NCBI GenBank assembly: GCA_017305635.1
Contig: JAFKKF010000018.1
Location: forward strand, 1 to 64,000
Direction of reading: 5' to 3'
Origin: Hyphomicrobiales bacterium
GTDB lineage: Bacteria > Pseudomonadota > Alphaproteobacteria > Rhizobiales > Kaistiaceae
DNA: 64,000 nucleotides
Positions within the stretch are counted from its first letter, which is position 1. The number at the start of each line of letters is the position of its first letter. The notes below the pieces were generated by a model. That model was not told the origin of the DNA. It ran no database searches and worked only from the letters and a program-made list of their open reading frames with translations. Positions 50,591 through 59,585 of this stretch are shown here, piece after piece. The position numbers and the translations under genes are program-made.

Positions 50591-51628
50591 ATGAGATTCG
50601 GACACAGGACACTCGGTATCGTCGCCGCCTCGGTGCTGGCATTCGGGCTGTCGGCGACCGCCGGCCTCGCCGCCGACGCCAAGATCGCCTTCATCCCCAA
50701 GCTGACCGGCGTCGGCTTCTTCGAGTCGGGCGGCAAGGGCGCCGTCGCCATGGGCAAGGAGCTCGGCGTCGAGGTGAAGTATGATGGCCCCTCGGAAGCC
50801 TCGGTCTCCGGCCAGGTCGAGTTCATCAACAACTTCGTCAACCAGGGCTACAACGCCATCGCCATCTCGTCGCTCTCGCCCGACGGGCTCTGCGAGTCGC
50901 TGAAGCGCGCCATGGACCGCGGCGTCAAGGTCCTGACCTGGGACAGCGACGTGAATCCGGAATGCCGCAGCTACTACATCGACCAGGGCACGCCCGACCA
51001 GCTCGGCGCGCTCCTCGTCCAGATGGCGGCCGACCAGATGAAGGATCCGACCGCGCCGAAGAAGGTCGCCTTCCACTATTCCTCGCCGACGGTGACCGAC
51101 CAGAACCAGTGGACGGAAGTCGCCAAGCGCATCATCGCGGAGAAGTATCCGAGCTGGCAGGTGGTGGCGACCGAGTTCTCGAACCAGGACGCGCAGAAGG
51201 CGGTGCAGGTGCCGACCGCGCTCTTCCAGACCTATCCCGATCTCGACGCCGTCATCTGCCCCGACGCCAATGCCCTGCCGGGCACCGCCCAGGCGGCCGA
51301 GAACCTCGGCATTGCCGGCAACGTCATCATCACCGGCTTCTCGACCCCGAACACGATGCGCCAATACGTGAAGTCGGGCACCGTCAAGCAGTTCGGCCTG
51401 TGGGACGTGGTCGTGCAGGGCAAGCTCTCGGTCTTCATCGCCAACGAGCTCGTCAAGGGCAAGACCTTCAAGGTCGGCGACAAGATCGAGATCCCCGGCA
51501 TCGGCACCGTCGAGGTGAGCCCCAACTCGGTCCAGGGCTACAAGTACGAAGCCGACAATAACGGCATCATCCTCCTGCCGGAGCGCACCGTTTTCACCGC
51601 CGACAACATCGACAAGTTCGACTTCTGA
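50591..51628 (+). CDS. lsrB: LsrB, AI-2 binding protein
   Basis: 345 residues. ATG 50591 is chosen because GGAGG lies 8 nt upstream; ATG 50585 is too close. A signal peptide ends near AGLA-ADA. The known AI-2 ligand residues of Salmonella LsrB map as Lys37 (FIPKL), Asp118 (TWDSD), Asp170-Gln171 (TVTDQNQW), Pro224 and Ala226 (CPDANALPG), all present. The rest ([44 protein letters not shown]) is also LsrB-like. It binds the cyclised tetrahydroxy-tetrahydrofuran form of AI-2 in the periplasm. Confidence 0.95.
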   Translation: MRFGHRTLGIVAASVLAFGLSATAGLAADAKIAFIPKLTGVGFFESGGKGAVAMGKELGVEVKYDGPSEASVSGQVEFINNFVNQGYNAIAISSLSPDGLCESLKRAMDRGVKVLTWDSDVNPECRSYYIDQGTPDQLGALLVQMAADQMKDPTAPKKVAFHYSSPTVTDQNQWTEVAKRIIAEKYPSWQVVATEFSNQDAQKAVQVPTALFQTYPDLDAVICPDANALPGTAQAAENLGIAGNVIITGFSTPNTMRQYVKSGTVKQFGLWDVVVQGKLSVFIANELVKGKTFKVGDKIEIPGIGTVEVSPNSVQGYKYEADNNGIILLPERTVFTADNIDKFDF

Positions 51629-51939
51629 TCACGGCGCGACGACGGCATGCCGCGGCCCGCAAGGGCCGCGGCATGTTCTTGTGAATGAGGCGCAGTCCGC
51701 CGGCCGGCGCGCCAGCCGCCGCGGACGGATTCCGGCTTCCCCGTCGCGGAGGCTGACCGCCCTCGGAACACGCGCGCCCGCGGCGCCCATCCCTTCCTCA
51801 ACGCGAATGATCCGCCTGCCGGCCGGCAGCGCGCTGCCGGATGTGGCATGCCGTCGCCCGTCGCCGCGCGATGCGCGCTTGCTCGACGGCCAATCATAGT
51901 ATCATATTAGCGTAGAGGGGCGTGCCGGGGCAGGCGAGC
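51629..51939. other. Intergenic region, 311 bp
   Basis: It follows lsrB and precedes the GntR gene. It has the lsrB terminator hairpin (51646-51682). Near the GntR start it holds a direct repeat ATCATA-GT-ATCATA (51893-51906) that may be a promoter or autoregulatory site. The 210 bp between them show no gene. Confidence 0.5.
51646..51682 (+). terminator. lsr operon terminator
   Basis: CATGCCGCGGCCC-GCAA-GGGCCGCGGCATG is a perfect 13-bp stem with a GNRA-type GCAA loop, followed by TTCTTGT. It begins 18 bp after the lsrB stop. Confidence 0.75.
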
Positions 51940-52776
51940 ATGAGGGCGGAAACCGGGTCGGACGTTACGGGTGAAGCGGTCGATCGCGGCGCGTGGGATG
52001 CCGTGCTCGCGCGCTCGCGGCGCCCTGCTCTCGACGGGGCGCCGATCTCCGGTCGCGGCCTCCTCGGTCAGGTGGTCCATGCGGTCGGCCCGCGCATATT
52101 GAGCGGCGATCTCGCGCCCGGCGAGGCATTGCCCAACGAAGCCACCTGGGCCGATCAGCTCGGCGTCAGCCGTACGATCCTGCGTGAGGCGACCAAGGTC
52201 CTGATCAGCAAGGGCCTGCTCGAGTCGCGGCCGAAGACCGGCACCCGCGTCCGTCCCGCCGAGGCGTGGAACCTCCTCGACCCCGACGTCCTGACATGGC
52301 AGCTCGAGCGCCGGCCGCGCGAACGGTTCGTGCGCGAGATCTTCGAATTGCGCCGGGCGTTCGAGCCGAGTGTCGCGGCGCTGGCCGCGAGCCGCGCCTC
52401 GCCGGCGGAGCTGCGCGAGATGGCCGAGGTCCTCGACCTGATGGAGGAGGCCGGCGACGACGGCCAGCGCTTCATCGGCCCGGATACCCGGTTCCACCGC
52501 ATCATCCTCGAGGCCGCGCATAACGGCATGCTGCGCTCGCTGAGCGGCATCATCGATACCGCCCTCACGCTCAGCATGTATCTCTCGCTCGACAACCCGC
52601 GCGGCCAGCGGCACGCAATGCCCCTGCACCGTGCCATCCACCGCGCCTTCCTCCGCCGCGATCCGAAGGCCGCCCACGCGGCGATGGACCGGCTGATCGA
52701 CGAGGCGGAAGAGGATGCCCTCCGCGCCCTGCGACGGAGCCAGAGAAAGAAGAAGACGAAGGGACGCGGGCCATGA
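51940..52776 (+). CDS. GntR family (FadR/FCD) transcriptional regulator
   Basis: 278 residues from ATG 51940; the GTG at 51922 has no usable site. The winged HTH is GRGLLGQVVHAVGPRILSGDLAPGEALPNEATWADQLGVSRTILREATKVLISKGLLESRPKTGTRV (about 35-105). The FCD domain follows (FELRRAFEPSVAALAASRAS, then metal-type histidines in DTRFHRIILEAAHN and LHRAIHRAF). It probably regulates the adjacent PotD-like transporter operon or a sugar-acid pathway. A Lys/Arg-rich C-terminal tail is unusual. Confidence 0.88.
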   Translation: MRAETGSDVTGEAVDRGAWDAVLARSRRPALDGAPISGRGLLGQVVHAVGPRILSGDLAPGEALPNEATWADQLGVSRTILREATKVLISKGLLESRPKTGTRVRPAEAWNLLDPDVLTWQLERRPRERFVREIFELRRAFEPSVAALAASRASPAELREMAEVLDLMEEAGDDGQRFIGPDTRFHRIILEAAHNGMLRSLSGIIDTALTLSMYLSLDNPRGQRHAMPLHRAIHRAFLRRDPKAAHAAMDRLIDEAEEDALRALRRSQRKKKTKGRGP

Positions 52777-52854
52777 GCGCGGGCGGGCGGCAGCCCCGTC
52801 GCGGGGCCCGGTTCGGAGGCGGCTCCGGATCCGCCGCGGAATGTCATTGTCGGA

Positions 52855-52874
52855 GGGGGCTGGGCATAGCCCCC
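52855..52874 (+). terminator. Stem-loop between the GntR and binding-protein genes
   Basis: GGGGGCT-N6-AGCCCCC forms a 7-bp stem, 30 bp upstream of the binding-protein start. It may end GntR transcription or form part of the leader. There is no T-run. Confidence 0.4.
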
Positions 52875-52904
52875 GGGTAAGGGTTCATCAGAGGGAGATC
52901 GTCA

Positions 52905-53933
52905 ATGCGCAGCATATCAAGGTTCCTGCTTTCAGCCGCCGCGGCCGTGGCCGCGACCGCTTTCGTTGCCGCTCCTGGCTTCGCCAAGGAGCTTCGGATC
53001 CTCGCATGGGAAGGCTATGCCGACCCCGACTGGGTCAAGGCCTTCGAGGCCGAATGCAAGTGCGACGTCAGCGTCGTCTTCATCGGCACCGACGACGAGA
53101 TCTGGGCCAAGATCAAGGGTAGCGAAGGCAAGGACTTCGACCTCTTCGCCGTCAATACCGCGCAGCTCCAGCGCTACATCGACGCCGGCCTCACCACCCC
53201 CTACGACCTCGACAAGGTGCCGAACCAGAAGGAGACGCTGGAGCGCTTCCGCGATCTCTCCAAGGTCACCGGCGTCATGCGCGACGGCAAGGTGATGGCG
53301 ATCCCCTATGCCTTCGACTCGATCGGCATCATCTACGACACCGACAAGGTCAAGGAGGCGCCGACCTCGTGGAAGGTGCTCTGGGACCCGAAATATGCCG
53401 GCAAGGTGCTCGGCTATGACAATGGCGAGCACAATTTCACCATCACGGCGCTGACCATGGGGATCGCCGATCCGTTCAACCTCACCGACGATCAGCTCAA
53501 GGAGGCCGAGACCAAGTTGATCGACATGAAGAAGAACGTGCTCAGCTTCTACACCACCGCCGACGAGGCGCTGCAGCTCTACCAGCACAACGACATCGAC
53601 ATCATCTTCGCCAATTACGGCCAGCAGCAGGTGAAGACGATGCTTGATGCCGGCGCGCACATCGCCTACGTCAACCCGTCCGAAGGCGCGCCCGCCTGGC
53701 TCGACACCTGGGCGATGACCAGTGGCGTGCAGGATAAGGAGCTGGCGGAGTCCTGGGTCAACTTCGTGCTCCAGAAGCAGATCGGCCAGCAGCTCTCCGA
53801 ACGCACCGGCTTCGGCAACACGGTGGTGCCCTTCGACAGCGCCAAGCCTGGCGACAAGCTGGTCTGGCTGCGCGACGTCGAGGACCCGACCAGGCGCGCC
53901 GACCTGTGGAACGAGGTCAAGGCCTCTCCGTAG
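52905..53933 (+). CDS. Extracellular solute-binding protein, PotD/PotF-like
   Basis: 342 residues. A Sec signal peptide (FLLSAAAAVAATAFVAAPGFA-KEL) precedes a mature start LRILAWEGYADPDWVKAFEAECKC, the W-x-GY pattern of polyamine-type receptors; unlike the 6415 protein there is no Tat motif. GAGGGAG precedes the ATG. Receptor for the ABC transporter encoded at 54007-56752. Confidence 0.88.
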   Translation: MRSISRFLLSAAAAVAATAFVAAPGFAKELRILAWEGYADPDWVKAFEAECKCDVSVVFIGTDDEIWAKIKGSEGKDFDLFAVNTAQLQRYIDAGLTTPYDLDKVPNQKETLERFRDLSKVTGVMRDGKVMAIPYAFDSIGIIYDTDKVKEAPTSWKVLWDPKYAGKVLGYDNGEHNFTITALTMGIADPFNLTDDQLKEAETKLIDMKKNVLSFYTTADEALQLYQHNDIDIIFANYGQQQVKTMLDAGAHIAYVNPSEGAPAWLDTWAMTSGVQDKELAESWVNFVLQKQIGQQLSERTGFGNTVVPFDSAKPGDKLVWLRDVEDPTRRADLWNEVKASP

Positions 53934-53957
53934 CGTCGCATTCCCGACATTGCCGAC

Positions 53958-53978
53958 GGCGGGGGATCGTCCCCCGCC
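53958..53978 (+). terminator. Stem-loop between binding-protein and ATPase genes
   Basis: GGCGGGGGA-TCG-TCCCCCGCC is a perfect 9-bp stem with a 3-nt loop, 24 bp after the stop at 53933 and 28 bp before the ATPase start. It is the same receptor/hairpin/next gene arrangement as at 21059 and 27308. Confidence 0.6.
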
Positions 53979-54006
53979 GCCGCTTCATCGAGGCATCGGA
54001 TGGCCA

Positions 54007-55098
54007 ATGGATGAGATGCCGAAGACGCTGGTCGAGCTGCGCGACGTCGCCAAGCGCTACGGCGGCACCGAGGTGCTGCACGGCGTCAACCTGGCGCTCC
54101 GCGACGGCGAGTTCATGACCGTCCTGGGGCCGAGCGGCTCGGGAAAGACGACCATCCTAAGGATCATCGGAGGCCTGATCCGGCCGTCCGGCGGCGCCGT
54201 GTTCCTCGACGGCGTCGACATCTCGGCCATGCCGATCAACCAGCGGCCGTTCAATACGGTCTTCCAGGATTATGCGCTGTTCCCGCACATGACCGTTGCC
54301 GCCAATGTCGGCTATGGGCTGACCGTGCGCGGGGTCGCGCGGGCCGAGATCCGCAAGAAGGTCGACGAGGCCCTGCATCTCGTTGCCCTCGACGGCTTCG
54401 GCACGCGCTATCCGGCCGAACTGAGCGGCGGCCAGCAGCAGCGCGTTGCGCTTGCGCGGGCGATCATCTGCCAGCCGCGCCTTATCCTCCTCGACGAGCC
54501 CCTCGGGGCGCTCGATGCCGAATTGCGCCGCCAGATGCAGCGCTTCCTGAAGCAGATCCAGCGCGAGATACGGACGACCTTCCTCTTCATCACCCATGAC
54601 CAGGAGGAAGCCGTCACCATCGCCGACCGCATCTGCGTGATGAACCGGGGCGGTATCGAGCAGATCGGCTCGCCGCGGGAAGTCTATTACCGTCCGGCCA
54701 ACGAATATGTCGCCCGCTTCTTCGGCGACAACAACCTGATCGACGCCACCGTCGCCGACAGCGGCGCGGACGGCCTGAGGCTCGCTTCCGCGAGTGGAGA
54801 ATTCCGCGCCCGCACCTCCCTCGCCGGCATCGCGCGGGGCCAGGCCGGCAAGGTCCTCGTCCGTCCGGAAGCCATCGTGCTCGGGGACGCGGCGGGCGGC
54901 CAGAACCGGATCCGTGTCCGCATCGAGGATGCGAGCTTCGTCGGCCCGGTATCGCAGGTCCGCGTCCGCGCGGTCGCGAAGCCCGACCTTGCGCTGCTGG
55001 TCAAGCTGCCGAGCCGCGCCGAGGGCATTCTGCTGGCGCCGGGGAGCGAGATGGAGGCGAGCTGGAGCGAGAGCGAATGTCACTTCGTGCCGGCATAG
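54007..55098 (+). CDS. ABC transporter ATP-binding protein, PotA type
   Basis: 363 residues from ATG 54007 (ATG 54016 is also possible). Walker A GPSGSGKTT, signature LSGGQQQRVALARAI, Walker B LILLDEPLGALD, switch FITHDQEEA and the TOBE C-terminal domain. Its last 22 bp overlap the next permease. Confidence 0.92.
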   Translation: MDEMPKTLVELRDVAKRYGGTEVLHGVNLALRDGEFMTVLGPSGSGKTTILRIIGGLIRPSGGAVFLDGVDISAMPINQRPFNTVFQDYALFPHMTVAANVGYGLTVRGVARAEIRKKVDEALHLVALDGFGTRYPAELSGGQQQRVALARAIICQPRLILLDEPLGALDAELRRQMQRFLKQIQREIRTTFLFITHDQEEAVTIADRICVMNRGGIEQIGSPREVYYRPANEYVARFFGDNNLIDATVADSGADGLRLASASGEFRARTSLAGIARGQAGKVLVRPEAIVLGDAAGGQNRIRVRIEDASFVGPVSQVRVRAVAKPDLALLVKLPSRAEGILLAPGSEMEASWSESECHFVPA

Positions 55099-55964
55099 AC
55101 GTCGCCGAGCTCGACGAGGGCCGCCGCGCGCGCTCCTACCGGATCGCGACGACGGCGCTTGCCTATCTCATCCCCGGCGTCTTCATCCTCCTGCCGCTGA
55201 TCCTCTTCCTCGTCCAGAGCTTCTACTACGTCGACCATGGCAAGGAGGTGCACGAGCTGACGCTCAGGAACTATGTCCGCTTCTTCAACGACGCGGCCTT
55301 CGTGCCGGTATTCCTGCGGACCTGCATCCTCTGCCTCGCGGTGGCGGTGATCGCCGTCGCCTTCGCCTATCCGGTCGCCTACCTGCTCGCGAGCATCGAG
55401 GGCCGGCGGAAATACGTCTTCGCCCTCGCCTTCGTCATTCCCCTGATGATGAGCTACATCATCAAGATCTACGCCATCCGGGCAATCCTCGGCAGCAACG
55501 GATTCCTCAACCGCATCCTGCTCGCCCTCGGCATCATCGATGCCCCGCTGACCTTCCTGATCTTCAACCTCCAGGCGGTCGCGCTGACGCTCGCGATCCT
55601 TCTCCTGCCTTTCGCGATCCTGCCGATCTTCATCGCCCTCGAACGCATCCCGCGCAACGTCCTCGATGCATCCGCCGACCTCGGCGCGTCGGCATGGCAG
55701 ACCTTCCGGCGGGTGATCTGGCCCCTTTCGCTGCAGGGAACCGTGGTCGCCGCGACCTTTACCTTCGTCCTCGCCCTCGGCGATTTCGTCACGCCCCAGA
55801 TGGTCGGCGGCACCAGCGGCATGACCTTCGGGCGCATCATCTACAGCCAGTTCGGATTCGCCTTCAACTGGCCCTTCGGCGCGGCGCTCTCGGTCGTCCT
55901 CCTCGCCCTCGTGCTCGTCGCCCTGGCGATAACCGGCCTCGTCACGCGGAGGCATCCGTCGTGA
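55077..55964 (+). CDS. ABC transporter permease, PotB type
   Basis: 295 residues with six or so membrane segments; first at ALAYLIPGVFILLPLILFLVQ. EAA loop DASADLGASAWQTFRRVIWPLSLQG and FVLALGDFVTPQMVGG, as in the 5500 permease. The ATG at 55077 lies within the ATPase gene, indicating translational coupling. Confidence 0.9.
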   Translation: MSLRAGIDVAELDEGRRARSYRIATTALAYLIPGVFILLPLILFLVQSFYYVDHGKEVHELTLRNYVRFFNDAAFVPVFLRTCILCLAVAVIAVAFAYPVAYLLASIEGRRKYVFALAFVIPLMMSYIIKIYAIRAILGSNGFLNRILLALGIIDAPLTFLIFNLQAVALTLAILLLPFAILPIFIALERIPRNVLDASADLGASAWQTFRRVIWPLSLQGTVVAATFTFVLALGDFVTPQMVGGTSGMTFGRIIYSQFGFAFNWPFGAALSVVLLALVLVALAITGLVTRRHPS

Positions 55965-56752
55965 TCCGTCTCTCGCGCGGCGCCAACGCCGTCCTCCTCT
56001 CGATCGCCGCCTTCGTGCTCGTCGTCCTCTATGGGCCGCTCCTCGTCGCGGTGTTCTTCTCGTTCTTCACCTTCGAGAACAATGCCGTGAACTGGGGCAG
56101 CTTCTCCTTCGACGCCTATGCGTCGCTGGCGCATGACGAGGGGATCATCACGGCCGTCCTCAACACCTTCCTGGTCGGTGCCGTCGCCGTGTCCATCGCG
56201 CTCGTCCTCGGCACGGCGCTGGCGTTCCACTACAATGGCAGCCGCTCGCGCTTCCGCGAGCTTCTGCAGCTGGTCATCTTCCTTCCCTTCCTGATGCCGC
56301 CGATCATCACCGGCCTGTCGCTGCTCGTATTCTTCCGCGAGGCCGACATTCCCCGCTCGCTCATTACGGTGATCATCGGCCATGCGGTCTTCGTCCTGGC
56401 GCTGGTCTACCGCATCATCCTCAACCGCCTGCAGACGCTTCCCTCGAGCCTCGTGGCGGCATCGCTCGACCTCGGCGCCAGCCGCTGGCAGACGTTCCGC
56501 TACGTGCTGGCGCCGGCGCTGATGCCGGCGATCGGCTCGGCCGCGATCCTCGCCTTCGCGCTCTCCTTCGATGAAACCCTGATCACCCTCCTCGTCACCG
56601 GCACTTCCTCGACCCTGCCGATGCGCCTCTGGGCGATGATGCGCATGGGCTTCAGCCCGGACATCAACGCCCTCGTCGCCCTCATCCTCATCGGCAGCAC
56701 GATGCTGGCGCTGCTCGCCATGCGTTTCGTCGGCGCCCCGGCGCGGCGCTGA
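55961..56752 (+). CDS. ABC transporter permease, PotC type
   Basis: 263 residues from GTG 55961, which overlaps the previous TGA (GTGA) and has GCGGAGG upstream. EAA loop AASLDLGASRWQTFRYVLAPALMPA, preceded by FLPFLMPPIITG. It completes the second polyamine-type transporter. Confidence 0.9.
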   Translation: MIRLSRGANAVLLSIAAFVLVVLYGPLLVAVFFSFFTFENNAVNWGSFSFDAYASLAHDEGIITAVLNTFLVGAVAVSIALVLGTALAFHYNGSRSRFRELLQLVIFLPFLMPPIITGLSLLVFFREADIPRSLITVIIGHAVFVLALVYRIILNRLQTLPSSLVAASLDLGASRWQTFRYVLAPALMPAIGSAAILAFALSFDETLITLLVTGTSSTLPMRLWAMMRMGFSPDINALVALILIGSTMLALLAMRFVGAPARR

Positions 56753-56822
56753 GCCAGGCAATCGGCGGATTCCGGGACGGTCTGGCCGTGCCCGGCCGAG
56801 TCAAATAAGCTTGTCCCACGAT

Positions 56823-56840
56823 GTCCGCACCGGTGCGGAC
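56823..56840. repeat. Perfect 18-bp palindrome
   Basis: GTCCGCACC-GGTGCGGAC is perfectly self-complementary. It lies 70 bp after the transporter operon and 24 bp before the GTG start of the L,D-transpeptidase gene. It may be an operator or act in RNA as a short stem; no T-run follows. Confidence 0.5.
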
Positions 56841-56863
56841 GGGCTCTTCAGACGGGACATGGC

Positions 56864-58630
56864 GTGGGAAATCCATTCAGGGCGTTGCAATCCACCTCGG
56901 CGATGCGTCACCGCGCATCGCGCACCCTTGTCGCCCTCGCGGCCCTTGCCACGCTGACCGCGGTCGATGCCCATGCCGCGGCGAAGAAGGTGCGTCCTGC
57001 GCAGCCCGCCGTGGCGACGGCCCCGCGCCCCGCCGGCGAGCCGGTCATGGCGATCGTGTCGATCAAGTCTCAGCAGGTCACGTTCTACGACGCCGACGGC
57101 TGGATCCTGCGCGCGCCGGTATCGACCGGCACCAAGAAGCGCGAGACCCCGGCCGGCGTCTTCGCCGTCATCGAGAAGGACAAGGATCACCATTCGACCC
57201 TCTACGACGATGCCTGGATGCCGAACATGCTGCGCATCACCTGGAACGGCATCGCGCTGCATGGCGGGCCGCTGCCCGGTTATGCCGCCTCGCATGGCTG
57301 CGTGCGCATGCCCTACGACTTCGCCGAGAAACTGTTCGACAAGGCCTGGATCGGGATGCGGGTGATCATCTCGCCGAACGACGCGGCCCCCGTCGACTTC
57401 TCCCATCCGGCGCTGTTCGAGCCCGACCCGAGCGTCGTGGCGGCGGCTCCGGCGCGTGCCGAAGCGCTCGCCCGCGAGGCGACGGAGGCCGTGAAGGCGG
57501 CGGCGGACGCAAAGAAATTTGCCGCGACCGCGGCACGCGAGGCGGGATCGGCTGCCGCGGCGCTCCGCAAGCTGCAAGCGCTCAAGACGCGCGCCGACGG
57601 CCAGCTCGCCGCTGCCGGCAAGGCGGTGGCCGCCGCCGAGCAGGCGAGGGCGCGCGCGGAGGAGGCGAGGGACAAGGCCGTCGCGAAGGCGGCCGAGCTG
57701 GCGGCCCAATGGGAGGCGGCGCAGGCCGCCGCGAAGCCGCAGATCGACGCTGCCGCGCGGGCGAAGGCGATCGTGCCGACCAATGATGCGGCCAAGAAGG
57801 CCGTTGCCGCCGCAGTGGCGGAGGCGGCAGCGCTCGTCAAGTCCCTCGCCCAGCTGGAACAGGCGAGCGGTCGTGCCGCCGCCCAGGTCGCGGCTGCCGG
57901 GAAGGCGCTCGCCGCCGCCGAGCAGGCCAAGCTGCGGACGGAGACGGCCAAGGAAAAGGCCGAAGCGAAGGCCGCCGAGCTCGCGACCGAGCTCGATGCC
58001 GCCACGGCCGGGGCCAAATCGAAACTCGATGCCGCCGCTGCCGCCAAGGAAGCCGCCAAGGCGGCCGAGGCCGGGAAGGCCGACGCTGCCGGCGCCGCCA
58101 ATGAGGCGAAGCTCCTCCTCGAGCCGGTCTCGGTCTATATCAGCCGCGCCACGCAGAAGCTCTACGTGCGGCGCAACACGCACAAGGCGTGGTCCGACGG
58201 CGGCGAGGTCTTCGATGCGAGCATCGAGGTTCCTGTCACGATCCGCGATCCCGACAGGCCGATCGGCACCCATATCTTCACCGCCGTGGCGCGGGGCGAC
58301 GGAGGGCTGAGATGGACCGCCGTCAGCATCGACGGCGGCGACGATGACGCCGACGCGCTCGACCGCATCACCATCCCGCAGGATGTCCTCGACCGGATCG
58401 CGCCGACGGCGCTGCCGCTATCCTCCATCATCGTCTCGGACGAGCCGCTCAGCCGCGAGACCAACTATCGCACCGAGTTCGTCGCGGTGCTGCACGACCA
58501 GCCCCAGGGCGGCTTCATCACCCGCAAGCCGACGGTCGCGCCGGTGCGTCAGCCGACCGTCACCGATCCCATCGTCAAGGAAAAGCCCTTCCGGCGGCCG
58601 TTCCTCCGCTTTCTCTTTTCCGCGCAATAG
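56864..58630 (+). CDS. L,D-transpeptidase (YkuD) with Ala-rich coiled coil
   Basis: 588 residues from GTG 56864 (ATG 56903 would start the signal peptide directly and is an alternative). A hydrophobic signal (LVALAALATLTAVDAHAA) precedes the YkuD domain, about 60-185, with the catalytic motif HGGPLPGYAASHGCVRMP (His144, Cys146). Residues about 200-410 are an Ala/Lys/Glu-rich coiled coil containing a 94-residue internal repeat. A final domain of about 170 residues ends FLRFLFSAQ. The enzyme cross-links peptidoglycan or attaches a protein to it in the periplasm. Confidence 0.87.
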   Translation: MGNPFRALQSTSAMRHRASRTLVALAALATLTAVDAHAAAKKVRPAQPAVATAPRPAGEPVMAIVSIKSQQVTFYDADGWILRAPVSTGTKKRETPAGVFAVIEKDKDHHSTLYDDAWMPNMLRITWNGIALHGGPLPGYAASHGCVRMPYDFAEKLFDKAWIGMRVIISPNDAAPVDFSHPALFEPDPSVVAAAPARAEALAREATEAVKAAADAKKFAATAAREAGSAAAALRKLQALKTRADGQLAAAGKAVAAAEQARARAEEARDKAVAKAAELAAQWEAAQAAAKPQIDAAARAKAIVPTNDAAKKAVAAAVAEAAALVKSLAQLEQASGRAAAQVAAAGKALAAAEQAKLRTETAKEKAEAKAAELATELDAATAGAKSKLDAAAAAKEAAKAAEAGKADAAGAANEAKLLLEPVSVYISRATQKLYVRRNTHKAWSDGGEVFDASIEVPVTIRDPDRPIGTHIFTAVARGDGGLRWTAVSIDGGDDDADALDRITIPQDVLDRIAPTALPLSSIIVSDEPLSRETNYRTEFVAVLHDQPQGGFITRKPTVAPVRQPTVTDPIVKEKPFRRPFLRFLFSAQ

Positions 58631-58640
58631 GGCCTTCGCC

Positions 58641-59585
58641 ATGGAAAGCCAGGCCGTCGCATCGAAACTGTCGCGGGCGGCGATCTTCCTCGTCGCCACC
58701 GTGAAGGACGACAAGGACAGCCTCGCCGCGGTGCGCGCCATGTGCGGCGACCTTGCCGGCTTCGTGCGGGCCGTCGGCTTCCGCGACCTCGACGGCGGCC
58801 TCTCCTGCATCATGGGCTTCGGCTCCGAGGCCTGGGACCGGCTGTTCGGCGCGCCGCGGCCGAAGGAACTGCATCCCTTCCGCGAGATCAGCGGCCGCCA
58901 CCATGCCGTTGCGACGCCGGGGGACGTCCTGTTCCACATCCGCGCGCGCAGCATGGACCTCTGCTTCGAGCTCGCCATGCAGGTCGTGGCCCGGCTCGGC
59001 GGCGCGGTCACCATCGTCGACGAGACGCACGGCTTCAAGTTCTTCGACCAGCGCGACATGATCGGCTTCGTCGACGGCACCGAGAATCCGACCGGCCCGG
59101 CCATCGACGACGCCATTCTCGTCGGCGACGAAGACCGCGCATTTGCGGGCGGCAGCTACGTCATCGTCCAGAAATACCTGCATGACCTGCAGGGCTGGAA
59201 CGCGCTGCCGGTCGAGCGGCAGGAATTGATCATCGGCCGCAGGAAGCTTTCCGACATCGAGCTCGAGGACGGCGTCAAGCCGTCCTACGCCCACAACGCC
59301 CTCACCTCGATCGACGGCGAGAACGGCGAGGAGCTCAAGATCGTCCGCGACAACATGCCGTTCGGCGAGATTGGCAAGGGCGCCTTCGGCACCTACTTCA
59401 TCGGCTATGCGCGCTCGCCGGCGCGGATCGAGCGGATGCTCGAGAATATGTTCGTCGGCAATCCGCCGGGCAATTACGACCGGCTGCTCGATTTCAGCTC
59501 CGCGACGACGGGCAGCCTGTTCTTCGTCCCGCCCGAGACCTTCCTTGGCGATGCCGGCCCGGCCGCCGCAGTCACGAAGGGCTAG
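58641..59585 (+). CDS. Dyp-type haem peroxidase (YfeX-like)
   Basis: 314 residues from ATG 58641. The Dyp signature GFVDGTENP has the distal Asp145; the proximal haem His is His218 (PSYAHNAL), and an Arg follows in KIVRDNMPFGE. It has no Tat signal, so it is cytoplasmic, as is YfeX. It oxidises porphyrins or aromatic compounds with H2O2. It follows the transpeptidase by 10 bp and its stop overlaps the DUF488 gene by 4 bp. Confidence 0.92.
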   Translation: MESQAVASKLSRAAIFLVATVKDDKDSLAAVRAMCGDLAGFVRAVGFRDLDGGLSCIMGFGSEAWDRLFGAPRPKELHPFREISGRHHAVATPGDVLFHIRARSMDLCFELAMQVVARLGGAVTIVDETHGFKFFDQRDMIGFVDGTENPTGPAIDDAILVGDEDRAFAGGSYVIVQKYLHDLQGWNALPVERQELIIGRRKLSDIELEDGVKPSYAHNALTSIDGENGEELKIVRDNMPFGEIGKGAFGTYFIGYARSPARIERMLENMFVGNPPGNYDRLLDFSSATTGSLFFVPPETFLGDAGPAAAVTKG

